Shown here: one piece after another, positions 1 through 9,980 of the stretch
Layout: each line of letters starts with the position of its first letter
Position numbering within the stretch: the stretch's first letter is position 1
Assembly (NCBI RefSeq): GCF_018742245.1
Contig: NZ_CP036132.1
Coordinates: 4,397,001-4,461,000, forward strand
Source: Bacillus mycoides
GTDB lineage: Bacteria > Bacillota > Bacilli > Bacillales > Bacillaceae_G
DNA length: 64,000 bases
Reading direction: 5' to 3'
The notes under the pieces: generated by a model
Seen by the model: only the letters and a program-made list of their open reading frames with translations
Database searches by the model: none
What the model was told of the DNA's origin: nothing
Made by a program: the position numbers and the translations under genes

Positions 1-116
1 GGACCAAACACTTCCGCTGGCATACAATACGTACACCGTAAATTACAACGATCAATGACAGAGATGCGTAAATCTTGAAGTGGGCGTCCGAAAAAATCTT
101 TAACCTTCTCCTGCAT
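1..116 (-). CDS. moaA: GTP 3',8-cyclase MoaA, N-terminal fragment
   Basis: This is the first 38 codons of a radical SAM protein that runs off the left edge of the window. The reading begins [19 protein letters not shown] and continues into the CxxxCxxC motif (Cys24, Cys28, Cys31) that holds the 4Fe-4S cluster. Both match the start of MoaA, which converts GTP to 3',8-cyclo-GTP in the first step of molybdenum cofactor synthesis. The ATG at 114-116 has an upstream GGGAGAG ribosome binding site; a GTG two codons earlier is possible but too close to that site. moaB and mobA lie about 40 kb away in this window, so the pathway genes are split. Confidence 0.9.
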   Translation of the reverse strand, partial: MQEKVKDFFGRPLQDLRISVIDRCNLRCTYCMPAEVFG

Positions 117-201
117 CGCCACTCTCCCTTTCTGCCAAATTTATCCCTTTCTTCATTCTATTATAATATATTTTTGAAACGTGATGTTTTTGCTCAAGTG
201 A

Positions 202-316
202 ATAAAGTGAAACTTTAATCAATCGGGCAGTTACCGGCAGTTATCTCCCACCTAACTTCCTTGCATTCGCCGAATTTCGAGGTAGGAGTCTTACTGCCCG
301 CAAATAGCGGGATAAA
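202..316 (+). repeat. bcr1-type repeat, internally deleted copy
   Basis: The element starts ATAAAGTGAAACTTTAATC and ends with the GCGGGATAAA end typical of the other copies here. Copies of ATAAA (TTTAT on the other strand) lie at both ends. At about 115 bp it lacks the central segment with the CAGTGGGGG/CCCCCACTG arms found in the full-length copies. It fills most of the gap between moaA and the collagen-like gene. bcr1 is a B. cereus-group-specific mobile repeat of about 155 bp that inserts at TTTAT; the assignment is from memory of that family. Confidence 0.8.
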
Positions 317-328
317 AATAACGAGATA

Positions 329-361
329 AAAAACCTTGAAACATAAAAGCCCCAAGGTTTT
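329..361 (-). terminator. Rho-independent terminator of the collagen-like gene
   Basis: The arms AAAACCTTG and CAAGGTTTT flank a short loop. Read on the minus strand the stem is followed by a T-rich run, directly after the stop codon of the collagen-like gene. Confidence 0.75.
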
Positions 362-368
362 CTTCTTA

Positions 369-1941
<1,573 letters not shown>

Positions 1942-2002
1942 TAAAAAATTCCCCTTCAATTTGAATTGTATTTTCCAAAACCGTTTCCAATACTTCTTTT
2001 AA

Positions 2003-2030
2003 ATAAAAAATCCCCTAATTTCTTAGGGGA
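2003..2030 (-). terminator. Terminator of the GerPA/PF-like pair
   Basis: TCCCCTAA and TTAGGGGA form a perfect stem followed on the minus strand by T6. It overlaps the last codons of the gene ending at 2023. Confidence 0.8.
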
Positions 2031-2346
2031 GTCCAACTGTTGAATCCATATTATCTGTATTAGGGACACTTTGTGCTATACTTGATACATTTGTACCTTG
2101 ACCCGTATTTGTTCCTGTTAGATTACTAGCAGGAGTACCTTTCGTATACGTTGTCGTCACACTATCTCCCGGCTGTAAACAAAGCTTCGTCTCCGTCCCT
2201 ATTACTGTAACAACATCAATCCAAGTGCAACCCATTGAACCACTATACGATTTCGTAGCAGTAAATGAAGTATCACTCAAATTATCCCCTGTAAATATAT
2301 TCCCAGTATTATTAACAATAATAAATTCTTTAATACATGCAGGCAT
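2023..2346 (-). CDS. GerPA/GerPF-like spore protein
   Basis: This 107-residue protein starts MPACIKEFIIVNNTGNIF and has a phase of VNNTG...GDN...TKSYSGS that resembles the conserved part of GerPA/GerPF proteins, which are thought to help germinants cross the spore coat. The rest is Thr/Gly/Asn rich and hydrophilic. AGGTAGAG precedes the ATG. It lies 20 bp downstream of a second member of the same family and next to a collagen-like exosporium gene, so a spore-surface role is likely. It is not one of the six classical gerP operon genes; specific function unknown. Confidence 0.6.
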   Translation of the reverse strand: MPACIKEFIIVNNTGNIFTGDNLSDTSFTATKSYSGSMGCTWIDVVTVIGTETKLCLQPGDSVTTTYTKGTPASNLTGTNTGQGTNVSSIAQSVPNTDNMDSTVGLP

Positions 2347-2366
2347 ACTTACACTCTACCTTTCCT

Positions 2367-2591
2367 TTATGCACCTAATGTACGTGTACTCGTCGCTAAT
2401 GGCGGAAGAAACACTGATGTTCTAATCACAGCTTCTGGCTGTCGTTTCCCATTTAAAAAAACAGCCGCACTCGATCCTCCAGCACCAGCATATATTTTTG
2501 CCACAGCTAAAGGTGAGATATCATAACAGTCACCGACATTGACAGCTCCTGTATTATTTATAATTTTTACTTTACGCATGTTAATCCCCAT
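2367..2591 (-). CDS. GerPA/GerPF-like spore protein
   Basis: This 74-residue protein contains KIINNTGAVNVGDCYDISP followed by AKIYAGAGGSS, the N-terminal signature of the gerPA/GerPF family (compare GerPF: QNSNG..NLGDFYNVSP...AYNGSGASN). AGGGGGAT lies 7 bases before the ATG at 2591; a second in-frame ATG at codon 5 also has a purine-rich site, so the true start may be four codons later. It is probably co-transcribed with the downstream gene of the same family, forming a two-gene spore unit. Confidence 0.65.
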   Translation of the reverse strand: MGINMRKVKIINNTGAVNVGDCYDISPLAVAKIYAGAGGSSAAVFLNGKRQPEAVIRTSVFLPPLATSTRTLGA

Positions 2592-2627
2592 TTACCTATC
2601 CCCCTTTTATACACTGTATGCAAAAGA

Positions 2628-2660
2628 AAAAAACTTGAAACAGACTCGTTTCAAGTTTTT
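2628..2660 (-). terminator. Terminator of the rhodanese gene
   Basis: AAAAACTTGAAAC and GTTTCAAGTTTTT form a 13-bp perfect stem, 10 bases past the rhodanese stop codon, with a T-run on the minus strand. Confidence 0.85.
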
Positions 2661-2669
2661 AACAATTAA

Positions 2670-2975
2670 CTATTTCGTTTCGCCTTCATATTGAAGCATA
2701 CCGCCAACCATATTCACTGTTTTAAATCCTTGCTCATTTAAATAATGGCATACATTTTCACTACGCATTCCCGAACGGCAAATAAAGATATATTCATTCT
2801 CTTTCTCAAAGAAATCTACTTTATTTGGAATATCGCCCATTTTAATATGTACAGCTTCCGGAATTTTTCCTGCCGCTACTTCTTCATCTTCCCTTACATC
2901 TACTAAAAATAATGTTTCTCCATTTTCTAAACGCTCTTGCACTTCTTCTGTAGTAATTGTTTTTACTTCTGTCAT
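2670..2975 (-). CDS. Single-domain rhodanese-like sulfurtransferase
   Basis: This 101-residue protein is the size of a single rhodanese domain. It has the LVDVRE motif near residue 25 and the active-site loop CRSGMR with catalytic Cys66. Such proteins move sulfane sulfur between thiol carriers. The start is the ATG at 2973-2975, preceded by AAGGAGG eight bases away; an in-frame ATG 17 codons upstream has no comparable site. It is transcribed alone, with its own terminator. The physiological sulfur donor and acceptor cannot be told from sequence. Confidence 0.85.
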   Translation of the reverse strand: MTEVKTITTEEVQERLENGETLFLVDVREDEEVAAGKIPEAVHIKMGDIPNKVDFFEKENEYIFICRSGMRSENVCHYLNEQGFKTVNMVGGMLQYEGETK

Positions 2976-3174
2976 ATGTAGTTCCTCCTTATATACAATA
3001 AAACCTTCAGTTTCTTCTTTAAACAATCATTTCTCATCAATTTTAGCACGCGAAGGAAGGAACGCAAAGAATGGAACATGTATTTCTCAATTTTCCCGCA
3101 AAACTTATTCTTTACAAACATAACTAACGCATTGTATCCTCAATATACTTGTTTGATGAAAGGAGCCAGTTAAA

Positions 3175-3357
3175 ATGACACTTTTTCTTTTCATTATGGG
3201 CATCATTTTTTTAGTTGTTGCAGTTATTGCTCTTAGTATGAAAAATAATAAAAAGATAAAATCCCCTCAAGAAATGTCATTCTTATTTCTATTACTTAGT
3301 ATAGCTTTCTTCGGTTTATCAATCGCTTCATATATTTTCCGTCTGCAAATCATGTAA
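3175..3357 (+). CDS. Small two-helix membrane protein
   Basis: This 60-residue protein has two hydrophobic segments (about residues 2-22 and 36-56) joined by a short basic loop (KNNKKIK). AAAGGAG precedes the ATG at good distance. I do not recognise a named family. It stands alone between divergent rhodanese and convergent MetX-like genes. Confidence 0.6.
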   Translation: MTLFLFIMGIIFLVVAVIALSMKNNKKIKSPQEMSFLFLLLSIAFFGLSIASYIFRLQIM

Positions 3358-3389
3358 AAAAAGGTGCCTACTATAAATCATGCACCTTT
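3356..3389 (-). terminator. Terminator of the MetX-like gene
   Basis: AAAGGTGC and GCACCTTT form a stem. On the minus strand it is followed by seven T residues, 17 bases past the stop of the MetX-like gene. The stem also overlaps the end of the convergent small membrane gene. Confidence 0.65.
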
Positions 3390-3405
3390 CCACATTAATT
3401 ATTTC

Positions 3406-4530
3406 CTACACAAAACTAGATACTTTCCGGTTTAAAAACTCATAAACTTTCTTTTCAAATAAATGAACATCTAACGCTCCTGCCATATGCCCATTTATAC
3501 TTTCTATCTCGTATACTTCTGCATACTTCCCTTGCTTTTGCAAAATTTCTACCATTTTATAATTGTAACGAGGCGGCTGAAGTAAATCTTGTTTACATGG
3601 AATCATGAGTACATTCGCTTCAATCTTAGAAAGAGCCTCTTCTAAGGAAGAAAATCCATGTGCAATATCATGTAATAAGACCGCTTTTGTAGTGTACATC
3701 CATGAATTTGCATCTACTAAATCTATACTTTTACATGTCACTTTATTTATTTCTTTCTCAAATGATGTTAATGCAGAAAATTGCTGATAAGGTGCCATTT
3801 CTATACTGTTCCGCGGGAATGCCGTTTCATAAAAATGTTCATCAAATGCGTTCATAAACATCATTTTATTCGCCAAATGAAGCCCCTTCGTTGGTTGTTC
3901 CTCTCCGTACTTTCCACCTTTCCAATTTGGATCAAGCTGAATTGCTTCGATCGCATTTTGCGCTACATTTCCCGACGTTATAATTGGGTTTTGCGGATTC
4001 GTAATAACTCCAATCATTCGTTCTACCATATGAGGATAGTGGACAGCCCATTGCTGCGCAATCATCCCACCTGCCGACGGTCCCATTACAGCATGTAATC
4101 TAGCAATCCCCATATCTTTTATTAACTCATATTGCATACGTGCTACATCTAAAAATGTGAAAACTGGAAAATCCATCGCATACTCAAAACCAGTCATCGG
4201 ATTTATCGATTTCGGTCCCGTTGTAATCACATATGGGTTCTTCACTTGGACATTACAAAGATTATCAGTACATATAATGAAATATTTATTTGTATCAATT
4301 GCTTTCCCAGGTCCAATTAATCCATCCCACCAACCAGCCCCCTCATCATGCTCTGTATATTTTCCAGCCGCATGACTTGTTGCACTAAAATAGTGACAAA
4401 CCAAAATCGCATTTGATCTTTCTCTATTTAAAGCACCATACGTCTCATACCCCATTTGAACAGGAATTTCCCTACCATTTTCAAACACAAACTCTTTTAA
4501 AACAAACTTCTCCTTTTTTACAATTTGCAC
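3406..4530 (-). CDS. MetX-family alpha/beta-hydrolase acyltransferase
   Basis: At 374 residues this fits the homoserine O-acetyltransferase (MetX) family. The nucleophile elbow reads GPSAGGM with Ser152; the usual MetX elbow is GGSMGG. A likely catalytic Asp lies in PCKQD near residue 312 and His in NGHMAG near 345. The start is GTG at 4528-4530 after AAGGCGAG. In MetX enzymes the reaction is acetyl or succinyl transfer from CoA to homoserine for methionine synthesis. The divergent elbow and isolated location leave substrate choice open; a hydrolase or another acyltransferase is possible. Confidence 0.7.
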   Translation of the reverse strand: MQIVKKEKFVLKEFVFENGREIPVQMGYETYGALNRERSNAILVCHYFSATSHAAGKYTEHDEGAGWWDGLIGPGKAIDTNKYFIICTDNLCNVQVKNPYVITTGPKSINPMTGFEYAMDFPVFTFLDVARMQYELIKDMGIARLHAVMGPSAGGMIAQQWAVHYPHMVERMIGVITNPQNPIITSGNVAQNAIEAIQLDPNWKGGKYGEEQPTKGLHLANKMMFMNAFDEHFYETAFPRNSIEMAPYQQFSALTSFEKEINKVTCKSIDLVDANSWMYTTKAVLLHDIAHGFSSLEEALSKIEANVLMIPCKQDLLQPPRYNYKMVEILQKQGKYAEVYEIESINGHMAGALDVHLFEKKVYEFLNRKVSSFV

Positions 4531-4682
4531 AGACTCGCCTTCTTCCCGTCGTTTTATGAACTGCTTACTAAAGGATTTTTTCTATGCAAACCAATCTCCT
4601 CCTTCTTTTCATAAATAAATGAATAATATACAAAATTAGCCACAAAATAGCACTATATTACACAATCAAAGAGGGCATACAT

Positions 4683-6965
4683 ATGATTTGGAATTGGTTA
4701 CGTAAGAAAAAAAATTCAAATACAAAAGAGACAGATGATTCGAAACAACAGTCTGATGATCAAAAGGAACATAACAAAAATAAGAATGCCGAGCCAAAAA
4801 GTACGGAACAAACTGATGATTTTTCTCAAAATAAGCAACAAAACTCTAAACAAGAGGATAATTCTCAAAACAAACAGCAACATTCTAAGCAAGAAGATAA
4901 TTCTCAAAACAAGCAGCAAAATTCTAAACAAGAGGATAATTCTCAAAACAAGCAGCAAAGTTCTAAACAAGAGGATAATTCTCAAAACAAACAACAAAGT
5001 TCTAAACAGGAGGATAATTCTCAAAACAAACAGCAAAGTTCTAAACAAGAGGATTCTTCTCAAAACAAACAGCAAAGTTCTAAACAAGAGGATAATTCTC
5101 AAAACAAACAACAAAGTTCTAAACAAGAGGGTTCTTCTCAAGACAAACAGCAAAGCTCTAAACAAGAGGATTCTTCTCAAAACAAACAACAAAGTTCTAA
5201 ACAAGAGGATAATTCTCAAAACAAACAGCAAACTTCTAAACAAGAGGATTCTTCCCAAAACAAACAACAAAGTTCTAAACAGCAGGATAATTCTCAAAAC
5301 AAACAGCAAAATTCTAAACAAGAGGATTCTTCCCAAAACAAACAACAAAGTTCTAAACAGCAGGATAATTCTCAAAACAAACAGCAAAATTCTAAACAAG
5401 AGGATAATTCTCAAAACAAACAGCAAAGTTCCAAACAAGAGGATAATTCTCAAAACAAACAGCAAAGTTCAGGAAGTAACAGCATTTATGACTTTAGCAA
5501 ACCAGAAAATGACCATATTCATTCTCTACAAGATTTAATAGAGAAGCTGAAACAGTCTAGTGATTTTGTTAATTATCACACATCTGACGATGAAACGATG
5601 CCTTATTGGATTTCTTACTATCGCCCTTCACTTGATGGTGAGAAATTGCAAAAGTATTTAATGCCTACTCTTTTGAAACGTCCTTGCGCTCCATTAGAAG
5701 AATTAAAAGAACATATTCCGATGAGCGGTATTACAATTACAAATGATTTACAAAAAATTGAGGACATGGTTTTAAAAGGCCATGCAATTATTCAATTAAA
5801 TCAGCAAGATCAAAAGTGTATGCTTGCAAATATTGCAATTGATAATTATCGTGCACCAACTCCTCCATTAAATGAATCAACCGTTATCGGACCTCAAGAA
5901 GGCTTCGTAGAGGATATTGATACGAATATTAATTTAGTAAGAAAACGCCTTCCTGTTTTAGAGTTACAAACAAAAGAAATGATTATCGGAGAGTTCTCAA
6001 AAACAAAAGTCGTTATGATGTATTTAAATAACTTAGCTGAGAAAGATAATGTAGATTTTCTAGAGGAATCATTACGGTCTCTTGAATATGATCAAATTAA
6101 CGATAGTGCATATATACAAGAATTAATGGGGGAAAAATCTATTTTTCCGCTCTATATAAATACAGAGCGTACTGACAGAGTTACAAAGGCACTTATCGAT
6201 GGTAAAATCGCTATTTTTGTTGATGGTTCTCCAAGTGTCCTCTTAACTCCTGTATCATATTTTGATTTTTTCATTTCACCAGAAGACTATAACGTTTCTT
6301 GGTTATACGCTACATTCTCAAGGATTTTACGGCTAATCGCTGTTTTATTCTCAATTTGCGCGACACCATTATATGTTGCCACTTTAAACTATCACTATGA
6401 ATTAGTTCCTAGTGATTTATTGGAAACGTTAATTTTATCAAGGGCGCAAGTACCGTTTCCACCTTTAATTGAAGCACTCTTCTTAGAACTTGCCATTGAT
6501 TTATTAAGAGAAGCTGGTGCGAGATTACCGATGAAGGTTGGTCAAACACTTGGTATTGTAGGCGGTATCGTAATCGGACAAGCATCTGTACAAGCTGGTT
6601 TAACGAGTAATATTTTATTAATTATCGTTGCCTTATCAGCACTTGCATCCTTTATTACACCTATTTATAAAATGGGTAACGCCGTTCGTTTACTGCGTTT
6701 CCCATTTCTCGCCTTTGCAGAAATAGGTGGTCTATTTGGTATCTCTCTTGGATTTATCTTTTTATTTACCCATCTTTTTAGACTAACTTCTTTACGTAAA
6801 CCGTACGCGCTTTTTTATCCAACTAGACAACAATCAATGAAAGATTCATGGATTCGTTTTCCATTAACGATGATTGATACACGAGATGTACAAGCGAGAC
6901 CACAGCATGTGAAAAAGTCAGCAAAAGGAATTTCAACAAAACATAGATCGGATTTTGATGATTAA
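4683..6965 (+). CDS. gerIA: Spore germinant receptor A subunit, GerI/GerH type
   Basis: This 760-residue protein is the A subunit of a GerA-type nutrient receptor in the spore inner membrane. Residues 1-47 are hydrophilic, residues 48-263 consist of a 13-residue repeat (SQNKQQSSKQEDN), and residues from about 285 match the GerA family, with KRPCAPLEELKEHIP and four to five membrane segments from about residue 540 on. A long Gln/Lys/Ser-rich N-terminal extension is a known peculiarity of GerIA of B. cereus and GerHA of B. anthracis, which respond to inosine. AGAGGG precedes the ATG. It is first in a three-gene operon with the B and C subunits, 13 bp before the next gene. Confidence 0.85.
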   Translation: MIWNWLRKKKNSNTKETDDSKQQSDDQKEHNKNKNAEPKSTEQTDDFSQNKQQNSKQEDNSQNKQQHSKQEDNSQNKQQNSKQEDNSQNKQQSSKQEDNSQNKQQSSKQEDNSQNKQQSSKQEDSSQNKQQSSKQEDNSQNKQQSSKQEGSSQDKQQSSKQEDSSQNKQQSSKQEDNSQNKQQTSKQEDSSQNKQQSSKQQDNSQNKQQNSKQEDSSQNKQQSSKQQDNSQNKQQNSKQEDNSQNKQQSSKQEDNSQNKQQSSGSNSIYDFSKPENDHIHSLQDLIEKLKQSSDFVNYHTSDDETMPYWISYYRPSLDGEKLQKYLMPTLLKRPCAPLEELKEHIPMSGITITNDLQKIEDMVLKGHAIIQLNQQDQKCMLANIAIDNYRAPTPPLNESTVIGPQEGFVEDIDTNINLVRKRLPVLELQTKEMIIGEFSKTKVVMMYLNNLAEKDNVDFLEESLRSLEYDQINDSAYIQELMGEKSIFPLYINTERTDRVTKALIDGKIAIFVDGSPSVLLTPVSYFDFFISPEDYNVSWLYATFSRILRLIAVLFSICATPLYVATLNYHYELVPSDLLETLILSRAQVPFPPLIEALFLELAIDLLREAGARLPMKVGQTLGIVGGIVIGQASVQAGLTSNILLIIVALSALASFITPIYKMGNAVRLLRFPFLAFAEIGGLFGISLGFIFLFTHLFRLTSLRKPYALFYPTRQQSMKDSWIRFPLTMIDTRDVQARPQHVKKSAKGISTKHRSDFDD
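4824..5471 (+). repeat. 39-bp coding tandem repeat, about 16.6 units
   Basis: Sixteen full 39-bp units and one partial unit encode SQNKQQSSKQEDN with variants at four positions (N/H/S/T, E/Q, D/G, N/S). Units 11-12 and 13-14 are near copies of each other, suggesting a 78-bp duplication. All units keep the reading frame. Confidence 0.95.
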
Positions 6966-6978
6966 GAAATGAGGTGCA

Positions 6979-8064
6979 TTGATGAGTAAAGTTCAAGAAA
7001 AATATCAAATATCTCCTATTTTTGTTTTCTTCTTAATTCACAGTGCACAGTTTGGTGCTGGCGTTCTCGGGTTTGCTCGAATTATAGCAAAAGTCGCTGG
7101 ATACGACAGCTGGATGGGAGTTCTAATCACAGGAATCTGTATCCATATTCTTATATGGATGATGTATTTCTTATTAAAAGAAACAAACGGGAATTTAATT
7201 GATTTACATCGACAAACATTTGGAAAATGGTTAGGAAACGGTATTAGTCTTATCTTTATGATGTATTTTTTAACCGTCAGTATTTCTGTCATTCGAACAT
7301 ACGTTGAAATTATTCAAGTGTGGATGTTCCCTACCGCTTCAACTTGGATGTTAACACTCTTTTTATGCTTAGTTAGCTATTACATTATTTCTTCCGGATT
7401 TCGTGTAATTACTGGCATTTGCGTTATCTCTATTGGCGGTACATTAGGATATTTATTTCTTAGCCTTTTCGTTTTGAAGTACTCACATTGGGATAATTTA
7501 CTTCCTATGTTTACACGCTCTTTTTCAGATATATTAAAAGCTGCACACCTTTCAATATATAGTATGTCCGGATTTGAGGTCTATCTTATGGTATATCCAT
7601 TTGTAAAACAACCTAAAAAATCGCATAAATTCGCTCAATACGGAGCACTGTTTTCAAACCTGTTATATTTATTCAGTACTCTTTTAGCCTTTACTTTTTT
7701 TAGTGAAAAACAATTATTTAAAACAATCTGGTCTCAACTCTCTATGACCCAAGTAATTCAACTTCCCTTCATAGAAAGGCTAGAATATATTGCAATTTCA
7801 GCTTATGCACTCGTTATTGTTACAAGTTCCATCCTTCCTTTATGGGCGGCAATGAGAGGAACTCACGAAATATTTCGCGTAAAACAAAGAGGGGTTCTAA
7901 TCGCGTTTATCCTTATCACCCTCATTGTTTCACAACTTTTAACAAACAGACACGATATTAATAATTTTATTAGTAATGCATCAAAAGTTAGTTTTTGGCT
8001 CATTTATGTATACATCCCAATCCTATTTATCATTGTGTGGGTGAAAAGAAAATGGAAAAAATAA
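6979..8064 (+). CDS. gerIB: Spore germinant receptor B subunit (APC-like permease)
   Basis: This 361-residue protein has about ten hydrophobic segments and fits the spore germination permease family (GerAB/GerBB type) related to amino-acid permeases. GerB subunits bind the nutrient germinant in the inner spore membrane. GAGGTG precedes the ATG at good spacing. It lies 13 bp after the A subunit, and its 3' end overlaps the start of the C subunit by 13 bp, which implies translational coupling and fixed stoichiometry. Confidence 0.85.
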   Translation: MMSKVQEKYQISPIFVFFLIHSAQFGAGVLGFARIIAKVAGYDSWMGVLITGICIHILIWMMYFLLKETNGNLIDLHRQTFGKWLGNGISLIFMMYFLTVSISVIRTYVEIIQVWMFPTASTWMLTLFLCLVSYYIISSGFRVITGICVISIGGTLGYLFLSLFVLKYSHWDNLLPMFTRSFSDILKAAHLSIYSMSGFEVYLMVYPFVKQPKKSHKFAQYGALFSNLLYLFSTLLAFTFFSEKQLFKTIWSQLSMTQVIQLPFIERLEYIAISAYALVIVTSSILPLWAAMRGTHEIFRVKQRGVLIAFILITLIVSQLLTNRHDINNFISNASKVSFWLIYVYIPILFIIVWVKRKWKK

Positions 8065-9137
8065 AAAGCAAAAGCAAATTAATACTTATTTCTTGTATAA
8101 CACTCTTCAGTCTAACTGGATGTTTACAAAAAAATATTATCGATGATGTACAACTTATTCAAGGAACTGTTTTCGATGTAGCAAAGGATAATAAAGTAAA
8201 AGTGACATTCGTTTGTCCCATTCAGCGAAAAGGAAATAAAGTTCAAGTTTTTGAAGGAACGGCAAATGCGGTAAAACAAGTAAAAGCAGACACATCTTTA
8301 GAGTCTTCTCAACCATTTGCGAGCGGACAAATGCGGGTTTCGCTATTTACTATAAAACTTGCAAAAAAAGGAATGTCTACTACATTTGACACTTTAATTC
8401 GAGATGTGAATATAGGGAACGCTTTATACGTTGCTTTATTAGAGGGAAGTGGTACTGAACTTTTAAAAGGAAAATATACGACTTCATCCAATGTTGCAAT
8501 TTATATAAAGAAATTGCTAGAACATAATATGGAAACTGGTCCTTTACCAAAGGATAACCTGCATATAGGAGCATTTCGTTATTATCAAGAAGGGCAAGAC
8601 TACTATATTCCAATTCTAAAGAAACATGAGGATAAAATAAAAATCACCGGAATCGGTCTTTTTAAAAAGGATAAATATATCGGTAAAATTGCTGAAAGAG
8701 ATATGTTCATATTTAAAGGACTGTTAGAGAAACACAGATTAGATTCACATGAATTTAAAACGGATTCTGCGTACGTAATGATTAATAATATTCGTTCTGT
8801 TCCAACTTACGATATAAAAATAAAAAACGGGAAACCTTCTTTTCTCATTCACGTTAAGCTTGATGCCCGTATTCAAGAACTATCGAAACAAATTAACTTA
8901 GAAAATGCTAAGAACACAAAAAAAATTGAAAAAGCCGTCCAAAAACAATTAGACGTACAGGCTGCCAAATTAATTAAGCAGTTTAAATCTTTAGGTGTCG
9001 ATCCTCTTGGGCTAGGAGCAAAATATAAACAACATTATCGTCCATTTAAATTAGAAGAGTGGAAAAAAATGTACAAAGATGTCCCTGTTAAAGTAAAATA
9101 TACCGTTAACATTACAAATTCTGGTGTAATTGAATAA
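8052..9137 (+). CDS. gerIC: Spore germinant receptor C subunit, lipoprotein
   Basis: This 361-residue protein has a lysine-rich signal peptide ending in the lipobox LTGC (Cys near residue 20), typical of GerC subunits that sit on the outer face of the inner spore membrane. The ATG at 8052 lies inside the end of the B-subunit gene; an in-frame ATG 19 codons further upstream would destroy the signal peptide, so it was rejected. The mature part is hydrophilic with a Lys/Asn-rich helical region (about residues 280-320). It closes the operon, and a terminator follows. Confidence 0.85.
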   Translation: MEKIKSKSKLILISCITLFSLTGCLQKNIIDDVQLIQGTVFDVAKDNKVKVTFVCPIQRKGNKVQVFEGTANAVKQVKADTSLESSQPFASGQMRVSLFTIKLAKKGMSTTFDTLIRDVNIGNALYVALLEGSGTELLKGKYTTSSNVAIYIKKLLEHNMETGPLPKDNLHIGAFRYYQEGQDYYIPILKKHEDKIKITGIGLFKKDKYIGKIAERDMFIFKGLLEKHRLDSHEFKTDSAYVMINNIRSVPTYDIKIKNGKPSFLIHVKLDARIQELSKQINLENAKNTKKIEKAVQKQLDVQAAKLIKQFKSLGVDPLGLGAKYKQHYRPFKLEEWKKMYKDVPVKVKYTVNITNSGVIE

Positions 9138-9150
9138 GTTAACGATTGAA

Positions 9151-9196
9151 CTCCCCTCTCTGGCATGGTACAACGGAGAGGAGAGTTTTTATTTTT
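9151..9196 (+). terminator. Terminator of the gerI-type operon
   Basis: CTCCCCTCTC and GAGAGGAGAG form a stem followed by TTTTTATTTTT, 14 bases after the C-subunit stop. Confidence 0.8.
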
Positions 9197-9229
9197 AAAT
9201 AGAGAAAAGGGATATTTACGGGGGAACTT

Positions 9230-9415
9230 ATGTCTAAAAAATTAGTAAAACCTATTTTAAATGGTATTTTATTTCTCGGCGTCTTTTTATTTGCTCATAC
9301 ATACTTAAAAAATGTTTCTTTTACACGTTATTTACTTGTCGTTATACCAATGCTACTCATCGGAATGTTTGGTATCGATCTTATTTTATCCGTTTTAATT
9401 AAGAAAGAAGAATAA
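9230..9415 (+). CDS. Small two-helix membrane protein
   Basis: This 61-residue protein has two hydrophobic segments (about residues 7-23 and 33-55) and charged ends (MSKK, KKEE). GGGGGAAC precedes the ATG and a terminator follows, so it looks like a real single gene. The family is not recognised. Confidence 0.6.
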   Translation: MSKKLVKPILNGILFLGVFLFAHTYLKNVSFTRYLLVVIPMLLIGMFGIDLILSVLIKKEE

Positions 9416-9420
9416 CGAGC

Positions 9421-9454
9421 GAACATCTTATTTCTCATAAGATGTTCTTTTTAT
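9421..9454 (+). terminator. Terminator of the small membrane protein gene
   Basis: GAACATCTTAT and ATAAGATGTTC form a perfect 11-bp stem followed by TTTTTATTT. Confidence 0.85.
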
Positions 9455-9513
9455 TTAATAACTACCTTATGTTACAATAAACTTCGGCATAACGTAAGAA
9501 AGGATGAAACAAC

Positions 9514-9936
9514 ATGATAAACGAAAAAGGTTTAGATAAAGGATACGAACTTGTTGCAAAAATGCATGAAGAATTCGGACATCCTGTGACAAGCACTCCA
9601 ACAAAACTAACAGAAGAGCGTGCAAAAATTCGTGCTAGCTTTATGCAAGAAGAGCTAGAAGAATTTCTAGAAGCAACAACTGTTGAAGATCAATATGATG
9701 CACTTATTGACCTTATTTACTTTGCATTCGGAACGTTTGCAGAAATGGGCGTACGTCCAGATAAAGGATTCGAAATTGTAAACAATGCTAACATGGCAAA
9801 ACTATTCTCTGATGGAAAGCCTCGATTCCGCGAGGGCGATGGCAAAATCATGAAACCAGAAGGATGGCAAGCACCCGAACCACAACTTCGTGCGGAAATT
9901 GAACGCCAACGTCAAGAGGCGGAAAAAAACTGCTAG
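9514..9936 (+). CDS. MazG-like all-alpha NTP pyrophosphohydrolase
   Basis: This 140-residue protein has the metal-binding pattern of the all-alpha NTP-PPase superfamily: the helix EELEEFLEA (about residues 46-54) followed by YDALIDLIYF (about 60-69), whose acidic residues bind Mg2+. Such enzymes hydrolyse NTPs or related compounds to the monophosphate and PPi, often house-cleaning damaged nucleotides. AAGGATG precedes the ATG. It is a single gene closed by a strong terminator. The substrate is not deducible. Confidence 0.75.
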   Translation: MINEKGLDKGYELVAKMHEEFGHPVTSTPTKLTEERAKIRASFMQEELEEFLEATTVEDQYDALIDLIYFAFGTFAEMGVRPDKGFEIVNNANMAKLFSDGKPRFREGDGKIMKPEGWQAPEPQLRAEIERQRQEAEKNC

Positions 9937-9956
9937 GATCTCCTAGCAGTTTTTTA
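9926..9956. terminator. Bidirectional terminator
   Basis: AAAAACTGCTAGGA and TCCTAGCAGTTTTT are fully complementary. The stem lies between the convergent MazG-like and His-rich protein genes and can serve both strands. Confidence 0.85.
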
Positions 9957-9980
9957 TTATGTCTTTTTTCCAGCAATCCA

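Noticed and set aside
4560..4682. Sigma-G promoter for the gerI-type operon
   Set aside because: TGAATA is present at 4620 but no CATACTA-like -10 lies 17-18 bases downstream.
4716..5538. Long frames in other phases over the gerIA repeat
   Set aside because: A 39-bp repeat without stops in one phase stays open in others; only one frame continues into the GerA domain.
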